Source of the DNA: Clostridiales bacterium
Lineage (GTDB): Bacteria > Bacillota > Clostridia > Christensenellales > Pumilibacteraceae
NCBI GenBank assembly: GCA_014799665.1
Contig: JAAVHP010000002.1
Span: 62,001 to 126,000 of the forward strand
Reading direction: 5' to 3'
Length of the DNA: 64,000 bases
Shown: one piece after another, positions 57,595-64,000 of the stretch
How positions within the stretch are numbered: position 1 is the stretch's first letter
Layout: every line of letters begins with the position of its first letter
Position numbers and translations under genes: made by a program
Notes under the pieces: model-generated
Seen by the model: only the letters and a program-made list of their open reading frames with translations
What the model was told of the DNA's origin: nothing
The model's database searches: none

Positions 57595-60500
57595 TTATTT
57601 AAGGAGCGTTTTCAGCGTTTCCATCAGCTTATCTATTTCGATCGGCTTAGCCGCATACCCATTCATGCCCGCGTCCAGCGCTTCCTTTCTATCCTCGTCG
57701 AAAGCGTTTGCCGTCATTGCGACGATCGGGATAGACGCCTTCTTTTTGCTTTTCAGCGCACGAATGGCGCGGGTAGCCTCATAACCGTTCATGACGGGCA
57801 TTTGCACGTCCATGAGTATCAAATCGTACGAGCCGGCGGGCATATTTTTCATCTTTTCCACCGCTACGCTTCCATCGTCCGCCGTGTCGATAGTGAACCC
57901 TGCGCTCTCCAAGATCTCTTGCGCGATCTCTTGGTTGAGCTCGTTGTCCTCGACCAGCAAGATCCTCTTGCCGTCAAAGCGTATCTCGGCTTTTTCCTGT
58001 TCCTGCTCGGCTTTCTTATCCGCGTACGGTGCGGCGAGGATACTGCGCAGCTCCGAAAGGAACAACGGCTTGGAGCAGAACGCCGTAACGCCCGCTTCGC
58101 GCGCTTCATCCTCGATATCCGTCCAGTCGTATGCCGTCAGAATTATGACGGGCGTCGAGTTGCCGATTATCCTGCGGATACGGCGAACGAGCTCTATGCC
58201 GTTCATGTCCGGCATTACCCAGTCGATTATATACGCGCTGAACGGCTCGTTCTGTTCCAACGCGAACTGCGTGCGAATAACCGCCTCGTTGCCGAGCGTC
58301 GTCCAGTCGGGGTGCATACCTATGGCGGAGAGCATTTTGCTGACGCTGATACAGGTGTTCACGTCGTCGTCCACGACGAGCGCTCTGAGGTCCGCGAGCT
58401 GCTCCAACCTCTGCGACTCGACGGGCGCGTCGGCGACCCTGAACCGTAAGGTTACGATAAACTCGGAGCCCTTGCCGACCTCGCTCTCGACGGTGATCGT
58501 GCCGTTCATCATGTCTACGATATTCTTGGTGATAGCAAGGCCCAGACCGGTGCCCTGAATGCCGCTTACGGTGGAGGTCTGTTCGCGCTCGAACGGTTCG
58601 AAAACGTGCTTCAAGAACTCGGGGCTCATGCCTATGCCCGTATCCTTGATGCTGAACTTGTAATCGGCATAACCGTCGGTCGCCTCGGCGGTCTGGATAA
58701 CGCGAACGCTAACCATGCCGCCCGGCTTGGTATACTTCATGGCGTTGCTCAAAAGATTAAGCAGCACTTGGTTAAGCCGAAGCTTGTCGCAAATAATAGT
58801 CTCGTTCGTCACGTCGAGAGTATCGATATAGAATTCCAACTGCTTCGACTTGACGTCTGCCTGAACGATGGTTTTTAGGTCGTGCATGATCTCGGGGAGA
58901 CTCGTTTCCTTCTCCTCGATCTTGACCTTGCCGCTCTCGATACGGCTCATGTCGAGCACGTCGTTAATGAGGCTGAGCAAGTGGTTGCCCGAGGTCATGA
59001 TCTTGCCCAGGTAATCGCGTATCTGCTCCTTGTTGTCGAGATGGGTCGACGCCAAAGAAGTAAAGCCGATAATTGCGTTCATGGGCGTGCGGATATCGTG
59101 GGACATATTGTTAAGGAAAGTGGTCTTGGCTTTATTGGCGTACTGCGCCTGCGCAAGCGCCTCCGACAGAACGTCCTTCTGTTCCTGCTCCTTGCGGATA
59201 AGCTCGTCGATATTGCGGAAGCCCACAAGGATAAAATCTCCGTGACCCTTTTCTTTATCGCCGCCCGTAATCTTTAAGTACGTGTATTGGTAATGATGAA
59301 CTTCGCCGCAGTCGAGTATGCGGTACGTGCCCGTATATTCGCCGCTTGCCGCAAGCTGCTCTTTTACTTTATCGAGCGAGAGCGCCTGTGTAAGCTCCTC
59401 GCGGTCGTCGGGATGAACGCGAGTATGGATATACCGTTCGAGAATGGACCAGTAATCGTATTCTTCGTCCGAGTGATCTTTGAGCCCTTCCACGACGTAC
59501 CCTTCCAGCTTGATAATTCTCGCGGTGGACTTTTCGTCGTCGACGGCGTAAACATTTGCATAGTCGCGGCTCAGCGCCTCGACGATAGCGAGCTGCTCCG
59601 CCATCTTCTTGTTCGACTGCTCGGTCGTTTCCAGCATCTTCTTGTTCCAGCGCCCACGCATATAAAGCGCAACGATAACGAACGCAATTATTGCGAGCGC
59701 TATGACTACGCCGACTATCAGCCCGGGGTTTTCTTTCAAGAACTGACCGAAGCTGATATCGCCCGAATAAGAAATATACTTGGAAGCGATTTGATTGAGC
59801 GTTTCGTCGGGAGTTTGCTTGATGCATTTGTTCAGTATGGTGACGAGTTCGTGATCGGTACTGTCGCTTATATGCATACTGAACGACGTGCTCATGCCGT
59901 TCAACGAATTGTAATACAACGAATTGGTGGAATCGTGATTTATATATGCCTGAGCGGAATAGGCGTAAACGTACGCGGCGTCCGCCTCTTTGTTAAGCAC
60001 GGCGTGCATAGCGTCCTCGCCCGTGGGATAGCTCTTGACGGTATATCCGCCCAAATAACCCTCGATAAGCTCTTTGCCCTGAGACTCCGCCACCGCAACA
60101 ACTTTAATGCTGCCGCTGAAATCTTGACGCGTTACTCGCGCCATTCTCGCCGTCATGTAACTGTTGGTGTTGAAGCCGTGAGAAACGACGTCCTCTACGA
60201 TATCGTCGGAGTCCGTGCTGTCGATAATAACGTTTACGCCGTTCGCAACGGCAACCGCATGATAGTCGTCCGCGGTTTCGAGCGCAACGAGCTCGTATGG
60301 CAAATCGGCAAGCCTCATGAGCTCGGCAAAGTAGTCGGGCATAATGCCTTTCAGCTCGCCGTTCTCAGTATAGGAATAGGGCGCACGGTCGCCGCGCGCG
60401 GTTATCTTAATCGTTTTATCGCCCGATTTTACCTGCGCGATATATTCCTTCTCGCGCTCGGTAAATGACAACGCCGAGGAATAAACCGCACCGTAATACT

Positions 60501-61335
60501 GGTAGAACAGCACGTTTTTCCAGTCGCCCTCGTTGATATCCATTTGCTCGATCGCGTAGTTGATCTCGTCAAGGAGCGCGGTATCGCCCTTTCTGACGAT
60601 AGCGTAGAAATCGTCCTCTGCGGTAACGTCGAGTTCCTTTTCGTTTTCCGCTTTCCTGAGGTTGCTGGAAAGTATCGCGTCGATCTTCCCGCTCTGCAAA
60701 GCCGCGGCAAGATCGTCGGAATTGGCGTATTCCTTCGTCTTATAGGTAAAACCCTTTTGCTCCGCCCATTCCGGCAAGCTGTCGTTCTGGCTGCTGCCCG
60801 CAACAAGACCGATCGTCATTCCGTCGTAAGAGCTGTAATCGCCGCGGTGAAGCTCCGTGTTGTCGACGCGGATGGACAGAACGGTTTTTCTTCTGCCGAT
60901 CGGCAGGGAGAAGTCGTATTTTTCTTCGCGGTCCTTGGTCCTGCTGGCGGAAGTCACCACGTCGATCTCGCCGTTATCGAGCATGGTGAGCATATCGCCC
61001 CACGATTTGTCGTAGCCTATGTATTGAAAATTGAGCCGCGAATATTCGGAAACGAGATTAAGAAAGCTGATGCCGTAGCCACTCAGCCTGCCTTGCTCGT
61101 CCTTCATGTGATAGCCCTCGAAGCTGAAAACACCCGCCTTGTACGTGCGACTGTTAGATTGCGCCTCGTCGGCAAACGCCGGCACGGCAAAACAGGCAAT
61201 ACCGAGGACAAAGCTCAATGTCAATGCCAAAATTAATGCCACGCACAAAAAAAGGTGCGTTTTAACCGTGGAAAATACTGCACTCCTGCTTCGAGCGCCG
61301 CATTCCCCGTAATATTGTTTTTTATATTTTGGCAT
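57595..61335 (-). CDS. Hybrid sensor histidine kinase with two solute-binding sensor domains (BvgS/EvgS-like)
   Basis: 1246 residues from the ATG at 61335 (AAGGAGAAA upstream). Order: signal/TM 27-55; SBP_bac_3 domain 1 about 63-285 (YKAGVFSFEGYHMKDEQG); SBP domain 2 about 300-530 (ITARGDRAPYSYTENG); TM about 540-565; PAS-like region; HisKA with His746 in NNMSHDIRTPMN; HATPase with DTGIGM and GTGLGL; receiver 1 with Asp1038 (YIIDWVMPD); receiver 2 with Asp1176 (LILMDVQMP). No Hpt domain or separate response regulator is nearby. Likely senses an amino acid or similar solute outside the cell. Confidence 0.95.
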   Translation of the reverse strand: MPKYKKQYYGECGARSRSAVFSTVKTHLFLCVALILALTLSFVLGIACFAVPAFADEAQSNSRTYKAGVFSFEGYHMKDEQGRLSGYGISFLNLVSEYSRLNFQYIGYDKSWGDMLTMLDNGEIDVVTSASRTKDREEKYDFSLPIGRRKTVLSIRVDNTELHRGDYSSYDGMTIGLVAGSSQNDSLPEWAEQKGFTYKTKEYANSDDLAAALQSGKIDAILSSNLRKAENEKELDVTAEDDFYAIVRKGDTALLDEINYAIEQMDINEGDWKNVLFYQYYGAVYSSALSFTEREKEYIAQVKSGDKTIKITARGDRAPYSYTENGELKGIMPDYFAELMRLADLPYELVALETADDYHAVAVANGVNVIIDSTDSDDIVEDVVSHGFNTNSYMTARMARVTRQDFSGSIKVVAVAESQGKELIEGYLGGYTVKSYPTGEDAMHAVLNKEADAAYVYAYSAQAYINHDSTNSLYYNSLNGMSTSFSMHISDSTDHELVTILNKCIKQTPDETLNQIASKYISYSGDISFGQFLKENPGLIVGVVIALAIIAFVIVALYMRGRWNKKMLETTEQSNKKMAEQLAIVEALSRDYANVYAVDDEKSTARIIKLEGYVVEGLKDHSDEEYDYWSILERYIHTRVHPDDREELTQALSLDKVKEQLAASGEYTGTYRILDCGEVHHYQYTYLKITGGDKEKGHGDFILVGFRNIDELIRKEQEQKDVLSEALAQAQYANKAKTTFLNNMSHDIRTPMNAIIGFTSLASTHLDNKEQIRDYLGKIMTSGNHLLSLINDVLDMSRIESGKVKIEEKETSLPEIMHDLKTIVQADVKSKQLEFYIDTLDVTNETIICDKLRLNQVLLNLLSNAMKYTKPGGMVSVRVIQTAEATDGYADYKFSIKDTGIGMSPEFLKHVFEPFEREQTSTVSGIQGTGLGLAITKNIVDMMNGTITVESEVGKGSEFIVTLRFRVADAPVESQRLEQLADLRALVVDDDVNTCISVSKMLSAIGMHPDWTTLGNEAVIRTQFALEQNEPFSAYIIDWVMPDMNGIELVRRIRRIIGNSTPVIILTAYDWTDIEDEAREAGVTAFCSKPLFLSELRSILAAPYADKKAEQEQEKAEIRFDGKRILLVEDNELNQEIAQEILESAGFTIDTADDGSVAVEKMKNMPAGSYDLILMDVQMPVMNGYEATRAIRALKSKKKASIPIVAMTANAFDEDRKEALDAGMNGYAAKPIEIDKLMETLKTLLK

Positions 61336-61624
61336 ATTTTTCTCCTTGTCACTCCCGAACGGATATGCTCGGTGCAAGTAGACCAAACGTATTCGAGTTC
61401 AAACAGTATATTTATTATACCACAATCACAGATTGATTTGTCGATTTCTTTACCGCAAATGTATATTATTTTTTCTAACCATATTTGCAGTTGGTTCTAT
61501 TATACCATATTATTAATCAAAACACAACATAAAATCTCCATTTAATATAATTTATGTGTTTTCGCGCCCAAAAAGCCACATAGCAAAAGCGGAAACAATA
61601 AAGTTTCCGCTTTCGGTGGGCTGT

Positions 61625-63583
61625 TTAATTTGCCGACGCAATCGACGAGGCTTGACTTTTCGGCGTTTTTACGTATTTGGAGTTGACGCGCATGGCATTG
61701 AGAATCGCAAGCACCGCCACGCCGACGTCGCCGAACACCGCGATCCACATATTGGCAATGCCGAACGCGGACAGCACGAGAATGGCGAGCTTGACGATAA
61801 GCGAAAACCAGATATTCTCCAATACGATCGACATGGTCTTTTTCGCAATGCGCTTGGCAAGCGAGATCCCGCGCAGGTCGTCCTTCATTAAAACAATGTC
61901 AGACGCTTCGATAGCCGCGTCGCTTCCCACGCCGCCCATCGCTATGCCTATATCGGACCGCGTAAGTACGGGCGCGTCGTTAATACCGTCGCCGACGAAG
62001 CACAGCACGTCCTTCTGCCCTTTCGTCTTTAACATACCGTCGACTTCTTCGACCTTGTTCTGCGGCAAGAGCGACGCCTTGTAGCCCGTAAGCCCGATTT
62101 CGGTTGCAACGCTTTTGGCAATCGCCTCGTTGTCGCCGGTAAGCATGACGGTTTTACAACCCATTGCGTTCAGCTCGCCGATAACCTGTTTGGATTCTTC
62201 CTTGATCTCGTCAGAAATCAACAGCGAGCCTATGAACTTTCCGTTCCGCGCGACGTAAACGACAGTACCGAGCCGGTCCTCTTTTACGAATCGAATGTCA
62301 TTTTGCGCCATCAGCTTTTCGTTGCCGCAATAGATTTTATCGTCGCCGCAGGTCGCCACAATGCCCGAACCCGCTACGTTCGTGAGAGTATAACCCCTTT
62401 CCGCGTCCTTGCCGTAGGCGGCAACTATGGAGCGAGCGATCGGATGATTGGAGTCCTGCTCCGCGATTGCGGCGAGCCGCAGGATCTCGTCCTTATCGCT
62501 TTCGGGTGTGATCTTCGTTACCGCAAAATTGCCTTTGGTGAGCGTGCCCGTTTTGTCGAAAACAAACGTATTCGCTTTGTTGAACTTTTCGAGATAGTTG
62601 GAACCCTTGACCAAAATGCCGTACCGCGACGCAGCGCCGATACCCGCAAAGAACGACAGCGGTATCGAGATAACCAAAGCGCACGGACATGACACGACCA
62701 AAAAGCTTAACGCGCGGTACACCCAAGTCGACCAATCCGTCGTTATTGCGCCGGGGATTATCGCAAGAAGAATTGCCACGATAACGACCGACGGAGTGTA
62801 ATACTTGGCAAACTTGGTAATGAAGTTTTCCGCTTTCGATTTTTGGCTCGACGCGTTCTCGACAAGGTCGAGTATTTTTGATACAGTGGAGTCGTAAAAC
62901 TCTTTCGTGACTTCGACTTCGATTTGCGAGGTCAGGTTCACGCAGCCGCTTATAACCTCTCCGCCCGCGGAAACGTCGCGCGGCAGGCTTTCGCCAGTCA
63001 ACGCTTTGGTGTCGAGCGTCGTCGCGCCGTTTACGATAATACCGTCCAAAGGCACTTTCTCGCCGGGGTTGACGACGATTATATCCCCGACCTTGACCTC
63101 GCTCGGGTCGACCTGTTGGACGTCGCCGTCGCGCTTAACGTTCGCGTAATCGGGGCGAATATCCATAAGCGCGGAAATCGACTTGCGCGATCTGCCCGTG
63201 GCGTACGACTGGAACCACTCGCCTACCTGATAGAACAGAAGCACGGCGCAGCCCTCGTCGAACCCTTCTATTTCCTGACCCGTTACGCCTCTGTATATGC
63301 CGAGCGCGTACGCGCCGAGCGTAGCAACGCACATTAGGAAGTTTTCGTCGAATACTTGACCGTGCAATATATTGCGAATGGCTTTCCACAGCACGTCGTA
63401 CCCGATAATGAAATATACGACCAAATACAGCGCGAACGGAAACAACCAACCGTAACCGCTATCGAATACTCCGTCCAGCCCGATGATTTTATCGACGATA
63501 AAAACAACGGCAAACAAACCGAGCGCAATGAGTATACGGATAAGGTTTTTCTTTTCCTTTCGACTCATTGAAAGCTTTTTCAT
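61625..63583 (-). CDS. Heavy-metal P1B-type ATPase, Cd/Zn/Co class
   Basis: 652 residues. Transports a divalent soft metal out of the cell. Motifs: SCPCALVISIP with Cys299 and Cys301 (CPC in the membrane), phosphorylated Asp343 in FVFDKTGTLTKG, SNHPIARSI (HP motif), and GDGINDAPVL. There is no N-terminal HMA domain; the metal-binding domain is encoded as a separate small gene 18 bases upstream. No CxxC is present before the first span. GTGGAGCGG precedes the ATG. Cadmium/zinc class by the CPC motif and the ArsR neighbour; the exact metal is inferred. Confidence 0.92.
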   Translation of the reverse strand: MKKLSMSRKEKKNLIRILIALGLFAVVFIVDKIIGLDGVFDSGYGWLFPFALYLVVYFIIGYDVLWKAIRNILHGQVFDENFLMCVATLGAYALGIYRGVTGQEIEGFDEGCAVLLFYQVGEWFQSYATGRSRKSISALMDIRPDYANVKRDGDVQQVDPSEVKVGDIIVVNPGEKVPLDGIIVNGATTLDTKALTGESLPRDVSAGGEVISGCVNLTSQIEVEVTKEFYDSTVSKILDLVENASSQKSKAENFITKFAKYYTPSVVIVAILLAIIPGAITTDWSTWVYRALSFLVVSCPCALVISIPLSFFAGIGAASRYGILVKGSNYLEKFNKANTFVFDKTGTLTKGNFAVTKITPESDKDEILRLAAIAEQDSNHPIARSIVAAYGKDAERGYTLTNVAGSGIVATCGDDKIYCGNEKLMAQNDIRFVKEDRLGTVVYVARNGKFIGSLLISDEIKEESKQVIGELNAMGCKTVMLTGDNEAIAKSVATEIGLTGYKASLLPQNKVEEVDGMLKTKGQKDVLCFVGDGINDAPVLTRSDIGIAMGGVGSDAAIEASDIVLMKDDLRGISLAKRIAKKTMSIVLENIWFSLIVKLAILVLSAFGIANMWIAVFGDVGVAVLAILNAMRVNSKYVKTPKSQASSIASAN

Positions 63584-63601
63584 AACGACCGCTCCACCAG
63601 A

Positions 63602-63820
63602 TCAAAGTATGATCCTGCAATCGGGCTCAACTTTTTTGCAAGTCTTAACTACGTCTTTCATAATGCTGTCGAACTTGGCGTCATCCGCCTCGATCGTCAG
63701 CCTTTGGCTCATAAAGCTCACCGACGCGGAAGCAACGCCGTCGATTTTGGCGATTGCTCTCTCCATTTTAGCCGCGCAGTTCGCGCAATCCAAATCTTCC
63801 AACTTAAATACCTTTTTCAT
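63602..63820 (-). CDS. Free-standing HMA metal-binding protein
   Basis: 72 residues, one heavy-metal-associated domain: FKLEDLDCANCAAKMERAI with the CxxC metal site, VSFMSQRLTIEAD strand. LDCANCA is the variant typical of cadmium/zinc ATPases, and it corresponds to the domain missing from the ATPase 18 bases downstream. GGAGGT precedes the ATG. It could deliver or buffer the metal for the pump. Confidence 0.94.
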   Translation of the reverse strand: MKKVFKLEDLDCANCAAKMERAIAKIDGVASASVSFMSQRLTIEADDAKFDSIMKDVVKTCKKVEPDCRIIL

Positions 63821-63881
63821 AAGGCACCTCCGATAAATTTATTAATAGTACCCGCTCTCGCGGTAGCATCACTTGCTCTTT

Positions 63882-63911
63882 TGAACATTTACACTATTGA
63901 GTAACTGTTCA
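63882..63911. promoter_or_regulatory. ArsR-type operator upstream of the metal operon
   Basis: Imperfect dyad TGAACA-N-TTAC...GTAA-N-TGTTCA (arms 63882-63887 and 63906-63911), between an ArsR-like C-terminus and the HMA/ATPase genes. Matches the 12-2-12 symmetry used by ArsR/SmtB repressors. Binding inferred. Confidence 0.65.
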
Positions 63912-63922
63912 ACTGTTAGCCC

Positions 63923-63946
63923 TTAAAAAACAGGGCAACGCCCTGC
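63923..63946 (-). terminator. Terminator after the ArsR-like gene
   Basis: Stem CAGGGC / GCCCTG with a three-base loop and six T on the minus strand, just past the stop at 63956. It would make the operator promoter drive the pump genes separately. Confidence 0.8.
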
Positions 63947-63955
63947 AATTAAGGC

Positions 63956-64000
63956 TTATTCTTCGTTGACGTGGGTCAAGCCGTACTCCAATATTTTGGT
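63956..64000 (-). CDS. ArsR/SmtB-family regulator, C-terminal 14 residues only
   Basis: The minus frame entering from the right edge ends ILEYGLTHVNEE, the closing helix often seen in ArsR/CzrA repressors, followed by a terminator. Assigned from this short end together with the metal-efflux genes downstream; the rest lies outside the window. Confidence 0.5.
   Translation of the reverse strand, partial: TKILEYGLTHVNEE

Overview
The window looks like chromosome from a Gram-positive, endospore-forming member of the Clostridia, probably an uncultured gut lineage. The evidence is a SpoIIE phosphatase, a YyaC-type spore protein, a DUF1540 protein, many Cys-lipobox lipoproteins, an ECF S-component, an EFR1-type flavodoxin/ferredoxin, AGGAGG-type ribosome sites, and repeat families such as CCTTCCCC...GGGGAAGG that are common in gut Firmicutes. 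The class is inferred; no rRNA or marker set is present to settle it.

Layout. 0-5.5 kb: a TetR regulator facing a TspO-like membrane protein, a coupled psd-pssA pair (phosphatidylethanolamine synthesis), lgt, and a flippase-like membrane protein. 5.7-9.5 kb: a Sel1-repeat protein, a large lipoprotein and a small unknown protein. 9.5-13.2 kb: one operon of cupin, two Fe-S aldo/keto reductases, ECF S-component and DUF1893. 13.3-18 kb: TraX-like protein, guaA, typA/bipA. 18-22 kb: a BIG2 lipoprotein facing an Xre regulator over twin operators, then spoIIE. 22-27.6 kb: DJ-1/PfpI protein, tldE-tldD, thiamine pyrophosphokinase, and two unknowns. 27.8-32.8 kb: purF, a PatB/MalY aminotransferase with DUF3737, a CvpA-like protein. 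32.9-38.3 kb (+ strand): yyaC, a P-loop kinase-like gene, and an SDR / EFR1 / 520-residue unknown cluster. 38.3-41.4 kb: an exported CxxC-repeat lipoprotein, a 2H phosphoesterase, a family-2 glycosyltransferase, a Thr/Pro-rich small protein. 41.6-45.3 kb: an accessory stretch (DUF3592, VOC, HAD, GNAT, DUF5131, an Xre repressor with operators).

45.5-50.85 kb is an integrated element of about 5.3 kb in the 3' end of a tRNA-Ala(CGC) gene, bounded by an exact 23-bp direct repeat. It carries a HUH replication initiator, a repressor with three operators, a tightly packed operon of small genes including a sigma-70-like protein and an Arg-rich repeat protein, and a tyrosine integrase beside attR. No capsid, packaging or conjugation gene is visible. 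Just outside attL lies a second repressor of the same family with its own different set of operators, probably the remains of an older related element.

50.9-64 kb: a DUF885 peptidase-like lipoprotein, a multi-span membrane protein, a DUF1540 protein, an unusual J-domain/coiled-coil/J-like/Sel1 protein, a stand-alone FtsK-gamma-like domain, a 1246-residue hybrid histidine kinase with two solute-binding sensors, and a metal-resistance operon (ArsR C-terminus, HMA chaperone, Cd/Zn/Co-type P-type ATPase).

Two features recur across the window. First, six genes lack a ribosome site and have a -35/-10 pair placed so that transcription would begin at or within a few bases of the ATG (candidate leaderless mRNAs). 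Second, several intergenic hairpin repeat families sit directly against stop codons and in one case supply the last codons of a gene (psd).
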